Shown in pieces: positions 20,760-33,003 of a stretch of DNA of 64,000 nucleotides. The translations under genes were made by a program, and so were the position numbers. The DNA lies in the NCBI GenBank assembly GCA_002794775.1, contig NBAY01000042.1:62001-126000 (forward strand), given 5' to 3'. The notes under the pieces are model-generated. The model searched no databases, had not been told where the DNA came from, and was given only the letters and a program-made list of their open reading frames with translations. Numbering within the stretch: position 1 is the first letter of the stretch; the number at the start of each line of letters is the position of its first letter. The stretch is from Porodaedalea pini. Its lineage: Eukaryota > Basidiomycota > Agaricomycetes > Hymenochaetales > Hymenochaetaceae.

Positions 20760-23700
20760 CTCATAAGTTCATCTTGTAACTCTTACGAGGATGGATCGTC
20801 TCCTTCTGGACCGTCTCAATCTACAAAGGCTCAAGCTCCCGATTGAAGACCTGACATAAGTCCATGGTGATGCTCTCGTGGATCTTCTGCAACAAGTGGG
20901 CACAGAAAATCTGAATGAGAGAGATCTTTAGGGTCAGGATCTTTCCGTGCATGAAAATGCCGATCAAATCCAATTGCACTTGGAAACCGACATAGATGTT
21001 CGCACGATTGATAGTCGGACTTCACCAAAGTGTGAATTGACGGTTAGGAATTCGATTAACACCAGATCATTGAGCATTTGTCAACTTCTTGTATCTCATT
21101 GACTCTTCGAATCCAGATGCTTTCTCCCAGAACAGACCCTCCCAAGTTGGTAAGTAGGTGCCTTTGAAAAGTGTATGCTCTAGGATTCCTTCAACGCCCC
21201 CCAAAGATGCAATGACATCAACACGGTAGTTGTTCAACTGCCAGAGCTTGCCGTCGTGTTGCTGTGACGTCCACCAAAAAGGATTGCTGCAAAGATAATT
21301 CGTTAGAAAGAGGTTGTAGGGTAAAAACAAAATACTCACTGTTTCAGGAGCTGATACTGCTTCCAGTCTGTCCGCACACGCCAACCATGGTCATACGCCA
21401 GACTGAACGACGCCACCGAGTCAGCTTTGAACTTTGAGCAAGCAATAGGCTGAACTTACATATGACGGCCTTTCTGGAACAATGTGTTAATACGAGGGAT
21501 GCCGCGATCCCACTATCCTCCAGATCTTTCAGTGTCAGTCGACGATTTTGCACATTCGCTTCCTTCCTCTTCATTGAATATTCCGACCAAGCACGAGCCG
21601 AGTCCAAAAACTCCGCTTCCCAAGGCTGAAGGTATTGATGCAAGTTGGGAATGAGCTGGTCATCCTCATGGGTCATACCGGCGCGGAAGTGAGTTACTGC
21701 ATTTGAGGGTATGAGTTACAATTATCGACAGAGATGCTTCAGTAAGGAGATGTACACACCTCCCACATTGGTCTGCTTGGACCATCGGAGATCGCTCTGA
21801 GGAATAAGCACGTGACCCATAGACAACATTCCAAGGCCATCGAGTTCCTATACGACAACAGTTCAGCAAGATATGATATACATAAGAGTTGGGATGCTTA
21901 CTTTAGGGGTGTAGAAGACAACCGGAGGGAAACGCGAAGGCATCTTACTATTCAAGCCGATCTTGACACGGGTCTGAATTTTGTTCTCAGCCTTCACCAA
22001 AGCATCAAGCAGCTCGTTCGTATGGATGACGGCCTCCCGATAGTAGATCATCAGACCAATGATCGCAGTGTTCCATTTGTTGACAATCTTGGAAAAGGTG
22101 GTAGAGCCTGAGTTCATGAGGACCTGGCGGATACGGTTGTTAAACTGTTGAACACTTATGAAATTCTTCAGCGTTACATATTCCATGGAAGTTTTAATAT
22201 TCTTACCTTCGTCGGAGACGCGGAGGAAGGCTTGTGCAGTACGCTCCTTCAACTGCTCGTTGGTCAAGTTCCACACCCCGTCCTTGAGCGACAACTGCTC
22301 TCCACTCATCGTCCGAATCTTCGGCAGAATGCGCACCTCGAAGCCGCTCATCGAGAAGAGTAGCTGAGGGTTGTTTTTAGAGTAGACACTAACAAACGGA
22401 TCTTCCCATTCAATCGTCGTCAAAGAACGACGCAGGCTCTGCTTCACGTTCCAGAACACAGCTCGACCTAGATTGACGTCGTGCTTGATCAGGCGCATAC
22501 GGCAATCCCGCGGCCAACATCTCTTGTTGTCATATCCAATAACGTTGTTGTTTGTTGGATCCAGATTCGCGTTGAGGTAACGTTGTATAAGGTCGCGTGA
22601 TTCCTCGGCGGTGAAGCGGAATAAAATATGCAAACGATCAACATAACGAGAATAGAGACGGACTGGATGGCGTGTCTCGGTCGCAGAATCACGGTACCGC
22701 AGGAAATTATTGGGCAAATGTGGGGGACGCGCCATTTCACTTGCGCGTTGCAAGCCGAGGATGAGAAGATCGAGGACAAGACCATAGTATTGGAAGACAA
22801 AGGCAGAGAACTGCAGACCGCGGATCATCCCGTATGTGTTCGTATGTGCCATATCTTTGTAGGTGAGAACACAGTTATTCTTCGCTGTGATATAGTCCGC
22901 AAGATTATGGTCGAGAATAAGATGAAGCAGACGGTTGAGAAGGGTCAGGTCAATCTTTTCGTAGATTCGACAGTACGGTCTCTATCATCACTACGCATTC
23001 GCCCTCGCTCGTCTCCTAGATGTCCATCAAGTTATTGATACCCTGGCACCACTTGTACACTAGAAGGGGAGGAGGTTCAGTGTCCACAGGCTTGATCCAC
23101 GCTGGGAATAACCCGCGCTTGTCAGCCTCAAAGAATAAGAACTGGTCAAGATATGCGAGCTTGTCATATGTGTCGAAGAACTCAATGCCTGCCTCTTTGA
23201 AGGCTCGCTGAGTGAGCAAGAGACGCTTGATCCTAGACAAACCTGCACGCGAATCAATAAGCTACACCCTACGACCAATTAGAAAAAGAACATACATTTG
23301 TGTGGATTGTCATACACCTGCTCAATGAGAGCAAGCTCCTCACGCTGAGATTGGTTAAGACGACCTTTGACGCTGTACGCCTCTTTCAACTTCTCAAGAG
23401 CCAACACGAGCAACTTCGTGTCATGCTTGTACGAAAGGGGACTGTATGGAAACATCAATGAGAATTACTTAAAAACATAGTTAATTGAATCTTACGGGAA
23501 TGGGATGGGTGCAATTTCCGACTCTCAAGCCAGTGGTCCGTCGATGTGTAGATCGCAACGGCCCCCTCAACACTAACGTAAGGTCCATCTTTGAAGTAAC
23601 CATGCTGACGCTCCTGCTCAGCTTTCGAGTACAGTCGAGTAAGACGCCCTAAGTTCTTCTTGACCACAGCCTTGTCGACAGTCGCACCGCACCTGACACG

Positions 23701-26666
23701 CTCGCGAATGTAGTGCGCAACCGAGCACCACCAGTCCGCCTTGCTCTTGATGTACCGCAGGATGATGTCCTCGATTGCAGTCGGCATGTCCGGGACCTTC
23801 CATGGAGCTGTAGAATAAGGCTTAGTACGCAAAGTCCAGATTCAACCAAACGACGTACTGTTTGCCTTCCAGCAGTGCCACGCTTCTGACAAGTGCTGCA
23901 AGATAGTCTTCGCCTTGTTCTGCTTGATCCACTCCGGCATCATATCAAGAATATCGTGCATTACGGCAGTGCGTAATTCCAACTCATAGTGCGATTCGAC
24001 ACGCTGCTTCGTGACCGTCTTTGCGATGCCCTTGCTGCTGAGACCCTCGAACTGACGCGCAAGCAAGTTTGTGAGCCAGTGCTCAAGCAGCGGTACAATT
24101 CCACGCATGAAGAAGAGCCACACTCGCCAACCTGGAGCCCCAAACCCACAGCCTGGTCCCTTACCAACAGGTCCCATATTGAAGCGATAGTAGATTAGAT
24201 GATTGAGATCTTTGCACGTCCGGATCTGATGCATAAGTTTGTACTTGTAACGGTACATGCCGGTGAGCGCGCCGATATGTGCGAAGATATACTGCAATGC
24301 ATCCGCCAGTTGGAAGGCATCCACATTGCTAAGCCGGAATTGGACGTGCGCATCGACGACGAGCTTCGTGAGGCGAAGAGTTTCACGGCACAAATGGAAT
24401 GCATTTCCAAAGCAAGCCTTTCTGTGTTCCTTCGTCGTGAGCGTCTTTACCGGCTTCAGATTCATGTTGTAATCGAGATGAAGGTAATTCAAGTTCTAGA
24501 AGGATTGGAAGTCAGAATGATATAACACAGCTTTCCCAAAGATCATACCTTGCGACGGATGAGCAAGTTCAGCATGTTGTATCCTTGCCTGCACACTTGC
24601 AAACCAGCCTCCACCCAGTCCAGTTTTGTGGTCTGGAAAAACTTCGTCGCCTTCAACCGACGGAACAGGTTCTTTTTCGCCATCGGCTTCTCCGGCGTCG
24701 TCTTCAGCTCGTTGAGAACAAAGCACTTGAGTAGCTTCTGGTACGACATGCGAACCTTTACAGGCTGGTTCGGTGGGCAGTGCTCCAACTACCAATTCTT
24801 CACCAATGGTACATCTTGCGCGCGGCACATGTGTCCCGAGCGGCGACTGTAAGGCGCCGGCGCCCACCGTAAGGCAATACCGTCCGCAGTGCTCTCGTTC
24901 TCCAAATCTTTATCCGAGAGGAATGGCTCAACCTCATCTGGTAGCTCGAATTCATCCTCGTCCGCGCCGTTAGGTCCGAAGATTTCGTCCTCATGAGAAA
25001 CGAGAGGCGCATTCTTTGGTTGGAAACCACGAGAGGAGACAGGGTTAATGAGCGGATCGAAGTAGAAAGCAGGCAAGTCAGGATCGTCCGTGCGTATGTA
25101 GATGTTCTTCAACGTATGGTAAGGCGAAATATGCACAGAACGTGGAAGAGAATTGTACAGGTGCGGGAAAGCAACATTGTATTCAGTACGAATCTGCTGA
25201 CGAATAATGATCTTGTTGATGTCATTGAACTCGTTCCAATCCTCGTCAAAAGAGTCCATGTCCCTATACAGAGGCTCGAACTTAGGACCACCAGGAATGG
25301 CCAGACTGAGTGCTTTAGCGGTGAAGAAAGACTTCTTGTAGAACAAGTAACTCGAGTTACTGTCGGTGTGATCCGAGAGGAGTGACCGACCGAGTCGATA
25401 CAAGTTGGCCATGATGGGGAGTGAAAGCGACCAGTATTTGTAGGACGAACCATTGACGTGCGGTGTGTCAATCAATGGCTTCGGATCATAAAACCAATCA
25501 ATTATAGCACTGTCCTCCTCCTCATCCAGGTCAAGTTGAATGGCTTCCAGCGGCTCGACATCCAGCACGTTGTCCCCATAGTCGAAAGGAGGTTCTTCGT
25601 CGTCGAAGAATGGGAAGCGCGTACGCTTGAAGTGTCGACGGTCGCGCTTCTCGCAACGCATAGCAAGCCACATGGAGCTCCACTGAGCATGATACACCGG
25701 CTCAATGACACGCGGAATCTCGTTGACAAAAGTGATTGCACCCGTGATATGGTAGAGGACAGGCACTTCGCGGACCTGCTCCCAGGGATACGGGATGTTT
25801 TCGAGCATTTTCATGACCGCATGGGGGACGTATTTGAGCGCACCGAGATGTACACGCTTATCATTACGGAACTTGCGGTTACTCGTGTCTCCATAATCTT
25901 TTAAAATCTTGCGAACGTGCTCGGGTGGAAGATCCTGTAAACAACAGAACATGCCTCGTCAGCGCTCAAGTTGCATGTCACTTACCAATGGAACGAAGGC
26001 ACACCTGCTTCCCAGTATCAACGAATCCACCTTTGCGCTTCTCGCCATAGCGCTTGTTCTGCACCTGGATCCACTTATGGGACTTTTGCGCGAGTACCTC
26101 TGGCGGCATCCGCGAACTCGAAGGTTCGCCAGCGGAAGACATAGGCATGCCCGGCGGGGGAGGCGGCATCCCGGGCGTCGTGTCGATAGCACTGGGAGCA
26201 CCTGGCGGGGCACCCATAGCGAGGTCATCGTTTACGTTTTGATCGAGTGCTACAATACCATCTGCGACGTCATCGTCCGCTGCATTCGTGTTGATAACGA
26301 TATGTGCATCCAAATCGACATCGAGCGCATCAGACGTACCCGCGACACCTACATCGGCTGCACCGGTCGCCGCTGGCGAGGGAGAGTCTGCAACGATTCC
26401 GACTGTCCGACGTCCGTGGGGAAGTGAAGGAGGCGGGGGCAAGTCTTCGTCCATGTCCTGGTCGTGTGATGTCGTCGTCTCCATCTCGACATCACCATCC
26501 GCATCCGGCTCGCCATCATCCTCCGTCTCTGTGTCAGGCCTCGAAGTTGATGTCGAGGGCGTTGCCGCTTCTGCCACCATCCGGGCGCGAATTGTTAGAG
26601 AGCGCGCCATCGACGCACCGCAGTTGCCTGCTCGCGTGCATTCGGCTGTGTGTCCCAAACTCGGCA
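20760..26666 (-). pseudogene. PRP8: PRP8 pseudogene, copy A (N-terminus to mid-protein)
   Basis: Covers Prp8 from the Pro-rich N-terminus (GMPPPPPGMPMSS, then KSHKWIQVQNKRYGEKRKGGF) through the large RT/thumb/linker region to RKSYKMN, where homology stops near the MITE cluster. Several short introns keep GT-AG ends (for example after FVDTGKQ). Lesions: TAG after LVKNW (24789-24791); TAG for W after INNLMDI (23016); a two-base loss just after, at ETVLS; TGA after KLTNAQ (21067); TGA in TLWWSP; TAG after ELEPL. The last part (RNase H-like and Jab1/MPN domains) is absent. Real Prp8 is about 2300-2400 residues and essential, so an intact gene must lie elsewhere. A BTB gene piece lies directly upstream, as in copy B. 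Confidence 0.9.
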
Positions 26667-26828
26667 CGCCACGACCGTGCTACGCTAGATCTGTCGTGCC
26701 CTGGTACAATGACCGTACTTGTTGGGGTACCTGAGCCAGACGGCGTCGCATTCGTAGACGTGACAGTTGGAACGAACGTCTCAGCATCCAATGTGGCAAC
26801 GCTTTGTTCTTCCTGAAAGGCCCTCAGA

Positions 26829-27917
26829 TCAGTCAGCCAATAACAAAGATGATGGATGACTCACCTCGGCGTTCGCAAGGGATCGTTCGATAGCGAGCAG
26901 TCTGACGAGTTCTTGGGCCTGCTCGCGCCGACGCTGTTCACGGGTCTCGCGTGGTATGCCGCTCGCACTCGTGGGAGGCAAGGGAAGGCGAAGGGTCGTG
27001 AGCTCGCCGGGCAGGGGTATTCTTGAGACCATAGGTGATGAGTTGATCGTAGAGATATGGCGCACGCGAAACAAGAACGAATCGATGCGAGCAGAAGACG
27101 GCGGTCGTCTCTTCTTCATTAGAAGGAGCACCCATTGTTGGCATATCGCTGTGTAGTTCAATCCGAACGTCAGAATACAGGCGAGACCTCCACATGAAGA
27201 CAAGGTCCTTTCGAAGCTTGTCGACGCGTGCCTCTTCCACATTGGCGTCGCCTTCCCGGCCCTCCTCATTCGCATCGAACAAAAACTCAAAAACATCCCC
27301 AAATCCCTTTCCTGTATAGAGATACTCGAACTCGTTGGCGAATAACGCGGGATTATGGTTGAGAGATATGCGCGTGAAGGAGCCGATTACAGAGGGCGCA
27401 GGGGAGATAGGCCAGAATTGGGAAGGTGAAGTGGAGCACATCGAGGCGGTAGGGGAACTCAACGCCAAGGTTGAGAGAGTGTGCAAATGTTGTCGGCATT
27501 GGAAGAGACGATGTCGGAGAGGCAGCGAAAGGAAGTGGGGACGCGATAGGTGTCGGGCGGAACGAGAAATAGTGCGCCTGGGAACTGAGTAGTGCACGAG
27601 CATAAACGATAGCTAGCATTTGTTAGTCTCAAGGACAGGTGGTAGGTTCTGCGCTTGTGCTCACGTTTATGTCCCCGAACCTCCGAGTCCGCGTTGCGGC
27701 CTTTGTCCATCGCGTCCTCACCCATTAGATCCCAGACGTCGTCTGGGAAGCAATCCTTCGCGCGATGAAAGAGCGATTGGAGGTCCTCTTGCCATGCTGT
27801 TGTCGACCTCTTCGTTGCCTCGAGCAGTGCAGGTGGGCAGGCAGGTAGCTGTGACGGGACGGCTACCAAGACAAGCAGTGATGTAGTGTGATAAAGAAAA
27901 AAGCAGAGAAATCCCAA
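26829..27917 (-). pseudogene. BTB/POZ domain gene fragment, copy A
   Basis: Pieces in different frames: LLEATKRSTTAWQEDLQSLF and DDVWDLMGEDAMDKG (27830-27690), AIVYARALLSSQAHYFSFRP (about 27610), EFEYLYTGKGFGDVFEFLFD, then the BTB start KDLVFMWRSRLYSDVRIEL with SHRFVLVSRAPYLYDQL (about 27230-27030), and the tail EQRRREQAQELVRLLAIE (about 26940-26880). Frame changes near 27480 and 27060 show it is broken or mis-spliced. An intron donor GTGAGT follows at 26863. BTB proteins commonly act as adaptors for Cullin-3 ubiquitin ligases. It sits head-to-tail upstream of PRP8 in both copies. Confidence 0.65.
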
Positions 27918-29015
27918 GAGAAAGGTGAAGGAGACAAGTCAGCTCAGGTGTGCCTCCGCTGAGGATCACATGGGGGAGTGAAGCGAGTGTCTTTGCTGCA
28001 GCAAAACAGACTCGTCGACGACCGCAAGGGTGGGGATCACATGTTGGCACTGTCGTCAACTCTGCTTTCGACCGATTTTTAATTCAACCAGGCCATTTTA
28101 TTTTACCAAAAATACATAGACAGATAGAAAATTGTCTGAAGTTTTTTTACATGGTTCAAGGGTGAGATTTGATGGTTGAATAAAATAAAATATGCCAATG
28201 AAGAAAGTGAGCACTGTACAGCCACAAAAGCAGTGAACGACTTCATCGCCACTGCTCAATTTAGCAGAAAAGGGGTCCAAAATTAACATATATGGTATGC
28301 CATCAGCTTATAAAAGCTGACAAAAACCCAAATTGGGGACTTTATCTCGGCCCACAACAAAAGACGATACTTCGTAAACTCAGTAATCGTAATGACTCCT
28401 GAGGTAGTGCCGATTTCTCTACAGACTGCACCTTCTGCGCCCAGTTCATCCCAGCAGGGATCGCCCCAAAAGCGCCGTCTTTCTGATGAGTCACCTCCTG
28501 GCTCTTCGAAACAGCCTATCGCAAGCATGTCACAGAGTGGAAGCAAAGGCACATAGATAAGGGTAGCAGCCAGGCGATGGATAATTAGAAAATAACCTTT
28601 GTATCATTTGTGTATCGTTCCTGTGCTCCTGTACTCTGCGCTAAGTTTGCCGACCCTGACCAGTAGGTTCGGCACTGTGGGATTAATTAGTCAGATGAAT
28701 GAAAGAAAATAGATCTAACTGGGCATATAAAGCCCCAAGGAGAAATGTAGTGCCTTTGTCTCCCAACTATATCATCTCCACATCACCAATGTCGTCTGTT
28801 GTTACACCCTCTACGCCAATTTTGCCACACAAGTGTAAGCAGCAACTGAACTGCTGTTTATTCGTTCTGTCACTGATCGGCGTGATCTAGTGCCAGGTGT
28901 GATGAGTGCGCTTCATCTGGACCTTGCCAGACCGGCCACTGCCCATTGAGCAGGTGATGTTGCTCAGCTCTGCTTTATAGTGCCCACACTCTGACATGGA
29001 TGATCAGACCACTAT
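27918..29015. other. Mostly no gene; one short Ser/Pro-rich ORF
   Basis: A 54-residue + strand ORF at 28394-28558 (MTPEVVPISLQTAPSAP, then SPQKRRLSDESPPGSS) has a plausible low-complexity, phosphosite-like composition and could be a first exon of the gene that follows, but no splice link is clear. The rest is AT-rich and unrecognised. Confidence 0.3.
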
Positions 29016-30124
29016 ATGGGAACGTCTATTGAATCTGAAGGTGGAGTGGTAGCACGTCAAGAAGCAAAGGAAAAGGACGCTCACCGAGACGGAGCTCTTT
29101 TGGACACCCTGGGATGCTTAAGGGATGTTGTGGAAATTCAAACCCAACAATACATACTTGATTTGCATCAAGTAACTCAAGAGGAGGAGAATCTTCGTGA
29201 TCAGGTGGCTATGGCGAACAGATTTGAGGCCTATTTAAATACTGTAGGTGTTGTTTCTTTTTTCTCGACATAAGAATAGGTTTCATATATATCAATTCCC
29301 AGGTATTTCGAGGTAGCGCAATGGAGCTAAAGCCAACAGAAATCAAGCAGGCATTGCATACTGTCTATGAAGCGGTCCACTGTTTTGTGACATCTCGTTC
29401 ATCTTGGAGCCGCCAGATGCTTATGAGTCTCCATGCAGAGACGAATTGCAATTACAACATCGATGAGGTGAAAGATTCCCATGGAGACATCAGTCCCAGG
29501 GAACTCGCATAGAAGCTTTGGGAACTCTTGGAATGTGATGAAGAATCAAAACACAAGATGGGGTTGCTAGAGTTGAGATCATTATCAAATCGTTTCTGTC
29601 AGCAGTTGGAGAAGTGGGCGAATGATGCAGAAAACGTAGCTCTTGGCCTGAAGTTAAGCAACCTAGAGACCAAAGATGCAGAGGATCACTTCACTCTCCT
29701 AGAGCATGCCCATCAGGTCTTCCCGAATGACGATATATCACAGGAGACCTTGTCGTTGCTGATTTTTGCACCATTTCGTAAATACGCACAACGGGGCGAC
29801 GATAAGGTCATGGCACATGTTGAGCACGTGATTGTGATGCAAGGTTTACAGCATACCAGTCTCTCCGTAGAATTGATGAAGAAGCTTGACATTCTTGTCA
29901 GGAGGATTCACAATCTCAAACCTTCCTATCCCATTTGTTATCTTGCCAAAGCTTGTAATTACGGATGTGCGATAGATGAAGATGCGATGGATGAAAATGC
30001 AATGGACAAAGATGCGATGGATGAAGACATGATGGACAAAGATGCAATAGACGAGGATATGACACCGGACACTTCGCCGCTTACCTATCACAAATTGATT
30101 GCGACCAGCACAGCATCAGCTTAG
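29016..30124 (+). pseudogene. Unrecognised host gene with acidic repeat and one in-frame stop
   Basis: Exon 1 starts MGTSIESEGG and ends FEAYLNT; an intron (GTAGGT to CCCAG, about 29244-29301) joins to VFRGSAMELKPTEIKQ. The frame then meets one TAG at 29510-29512 (after SPRELA) and continues openly as KLWELLECDEES to the stop at 30122-30124, about 340 residues in all. The protein is helical with a C-terminal run of six 5-residue repeats of the type D-E/K-D-A-M. Function unknown. The single TAG could come from CAG by one C-to-T change, in line with the mutation pattern of the region. Confidence 0.5.
29975..30064 (+). repeat. 15-bp coding minisatellite, six units
   Basis: Six tandem 15-bp units related to GATGAAGATGCGATG, encoding D-[EK]-[DN]-[AM]-M pentapeptides. 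Unit length is a multiple of three, so the frame is preserved. Confidence 0.85.
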
Positions 30125-30230
30125 CGATCCATTATTGTGACTGATGTCTGGTACGTGGCTTTTGCATTGCTGGTGCTTTAGCTCATATGACTTAGGCACC
30201 TTCAATTCCCTGTTTCCTTGTCTCCATTCC

Positions 30231-30439
30231 TGTTGGATTACATAATCCTACAGCTTACATAAGACTATAACTATGCAAAACTACCTATGTGTACAAAAGC
30301 CTCTGAGTTACATCTTGAAAGCTAACCTTGGAGTACTGGCTGAATAGCTCAGTGGTTTAGAGCATCTGGTATATACTTAGGAGGTCCTTGGTTCAATCTC
30401 AAGTCCAGCTAGTATACTTTTCTATATGTGCTGCGAATA
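30231..30439 (+). mobile_element. tRNA-bearing LTR-like element, copy 2 (209 bp)
   Basis: Starts TGTTGGATTACATAATCC, ends GCGAATA, flanked by ATTCC at 30226-30230 and 30440-30444. Contains the tRNA-like fold at 30338-30411 (one acceptor mismatch here). Same length as copies 1 and 3. Confidence 0.85.
30338..30411 (+). other. tRNA-like cloverleaf inside copy 2
   Basis: Same fold as in copy 1 with acceptor GGCTGAA/TCCAGCT (one mismatch), B-box GGTTCAATCTC and loop TATATAC. Confidence 0.65.
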
Positions 30440-30726
30440 ATTCCTTGAACTGTACTCAAGTTTTTACTTGTGTTTCACTTGGATGGAACATTTGTTTGTA
30501 AATTGGCCTCTAAGTGTGTGCTTTTTTTTCCTATTATTCTTTGTTCGGATATTATTACATATGTGATTCCAGCCAGCCTGGGAATGTACTACACCTGTAT
30601 GAGTCCTGTTGTTGTAATTTATAGAGAACTTGAACTTGTAACTACACTGCGTGTGTAAGTCTACCAGTTTATGAATGATGGATTTTAATTGTTCTTTCCT
30701 ATTTTACTAATATCCTTTGCATTATG

Positions 30727-30935
30727 TATTCGTGGCACATATAGAAAAGTATACTAGCTGGACTTGGGATTAAACCAAGGACCTCCTGAGTATATACCAG
30801 ATGCTCTAAACCACTGAGCTATCCAGCCAGTACTCCAAGGTTAGCTTTCAAGATGTAACTCAGAGGCTTTTGTACACATAGGTAGTTTCGCATAGTTATA
30901 GTCTTATGTAAACTGTAGGATTATGTAATTCAACA
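30727..30935 (-). mobile_element. tRNA-bearing LTR-like element, copy 3 (209 bp)
   Basis: Minus-strand copy flanked by TTATG at 30722-30726 and 30936-30940. Ends TGTTGAATTAC...CGAATA, tRNA-like part at 30755-30828. It lies only about 290 bp from copy 2 in inverted orientation. Confidence 0.85.
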
Positions 30936-30960
30936 TTATGATTACTGAGTTTATGGTCAA

Positions 30961-31718
30961 TATGCAGAGAAGAACGTGAAGGATGACAACAATGTCAAAG
31001 AGATGGTTGTCGCGGGTTCAAAGGGTTCGTTCATTAACATTTCGCAGACGTCCATCTGTGTTGGTCAGCAGTCCATTGAAGGAAAGCGAATCCCATCTGG
31101 CTTCAGGCATTGCACACTACCTCACTTTACGAAGGATGACTTCAACCTGAGGCGCACTGTCAAGATGGCCAAGACTGGTTACACTCAACATCGACTTGTA
31201 AAGGCACTCGAAGATGTGGCTGTCTGCTATGACGGGACTGTCCGAAACTCACTGGGTGACCTGATTCAATTCATGTATGGCAAGGATGGCATGTACAGTG
31301 CTCTTATCAAATGGCAAACGATCAAAAACGTTCAGTAGCAATGATCGCGAGTTCAAACATTGCTATCAGGTCGATGTCACTTTTTTTCACTGGTGCTTTG
31401 CAAGTCAGTATCGATGACTCATCCCCCAAGCTCCAGCAGAAACTTGATGAGGAATATGACCGTCTTCATGAGGATCGTAAACTGCTCTGTGAATTCATTT
31501 TCCTGGGCCGTGACAATTCCACTGCCCACTATCTTCCTGTCAACCTGAACCGCATTGTGCAGAACGCAATGCAGACTTTCCATATCGATGACAGAAAACC
31601 GAGCAATGTGGAGCCTGTTTACATCATTGAGCAGGTGCAGTAGCTGGCAGACCGCCTGATTGTTGTGCGCTGCGATGATCTTTTAATAAAGGAGGCTGCT
31701 GAGAACACTTCTCTTGCA
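30961..31718 (+). pseudogene. RPB1: RPB1 fragment, copy 3
   Basis: Reads [54 protein letters not shown], then a deletion of about 45 codons, [24 protein letters not shown], a frame disturbance near 31330, and [14 protein letters not shown], ending at KEAAENTSLAL where MITE-1 begins. A TAG follows EQVQ at 31640-31642. Relative to copies 1 and 2 many CG pairs are TG or CA. It starts upstream of the part seen in copy 1 and ends earlier. Confidence 0.85.
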
Positions 31719-31973
31719 CTTGAGGTAGTGGGCCATTAGGATGACAAGCTATGATTACTGTTTACTGAATATCAAATAATTCACTAATGAGAATACTTGA
31801 GGTAGTGGACCATTGGAATGGCAAGCTATGATTACTGTTTACTGAATAGTAAATAATTCACTAATGAGAATAATGTTTTAGTATAACTTTCAAGCTTTAG
31901 TCTTCTCATATAAAATGAAAGACACAGAAAACAGTAATCGTAGCTTGCCATCCCAATGGCCCACTACCTCAAG
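31719..31973. mobile_element. Two nested MITE-1 copies
   Basis: A truncated arm (31719-31795) is followed by a full 178-bp copy (31796-31973) with TA on both sides (31794-31795, 31974-31975). The pair forms the junction between RPB1 copy 3 and unrelated sequence. Confidence 0.85.
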
Positions 31974-32202
31974 TATCAGAAGCAGCCTTTGCAATATCTC
32001 CAGCACCACATTATTTGCCCCATTGCCTGTTACAGTAACAGTTTCATCGTGCTCCCTGAGCTTCTTAACAAGTTTTGAAGATGAGCATGCAAGGTCTTGG
32101 AGCTACAGAACAACTTCAAGCACTTCGTGGTTATCAAGGTTGTGAAACACTGGACCTTCTATATGTAATAATGCCACAGTTGCAGAGCGATGGAGCATAT
32201 CA

Positions 32203-33003
32203 TCAGAACTTTGTCACCAGTGTGTGTCTTGACTTGTTCGCCAACTTTGAGGCAATGAGAATCGGTATCTGTTGCGGGTCTTTAATGCCAGTGATATCAA
32301 TGACAGTTAGCTTAGTAGCCAGGTCATCATAAGAAACTGAAAAGTAAGAACAGAACGTCAGTTTTAAATCATCATGTGTGATATTTTGCATACCACGTCG
32401 GCATCTGGGGCATCCAGGCCCTTTTGCAGATCAAAAATCAAGGTCACAATGGCATAGTGCAACAATACAAAACATCTGATTCATTCAGAAAATGATTGTT
32501 CTCGAGATATCATCATTTGCAGCAGCGTCAATCTACTTCGTCTCGATCTCACCACTTTCTGGCCATTGATTTCAACCGTTGTCAATTCTGGCATGATAGT
32601 CTCTACAACCGAGCTCCTTCTCGAACCAAAAAAGCATCACCTTCTTACTCCCACCGGACATGCATATGCTAGTGTTCCAATCTTCACTTTTGAACACAGA
32701 GGTATTGCCACAAATTGCCTCATTGAAGCAAAAAAATTTGGCGTGGCCGAGTGCCTTCTCGAGCTCGACTTGGTCGAGCTCAAAGTCTTCTGTTTTTATA
32801 ATTTTCATTGAAGTTCCTTCCCTGTGTTGACGTAAAATCCAGGCTCCTCCCAAACTTTGTATGTGTACTGTTTTTCGTGAGGCGCAGTGTAGAATTTGTT
32901 TGTGTCCCGGTAGAGTGTGTAAAAGATGAAGTCAATTTCTATGTGAGGGCAAGCGCCCTGTCCTTGCATACAACGTTTGCATTTGCCTTTGTCATGCATG
33001 TAT
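32203..33003 (-). pseudogene. Decayed unrecognised coding pieces
   Basis: Minus-strand pieces look protein-like but are not in one frame: RDTNKFYTAPHEKQYTYKVW (about 32900), ALGHAKFFCFNEAICGNTSV (about 32745), and SYDDLATKLTVIDITGIKDP (about 32330), the last preceded by an intron with GTATGC donor and TTTTCAG acceptor. No family recognised. Could be one or two broken host genes. Confidence 0.3.

Noticed and set aside
22489..24900. Plus-strand ORFs opposite PRP8 copy A as new genes
   Set aside because: They are antisense frames of conserved PRP8 codons with no family match, and the same frames recur opposite copy B.
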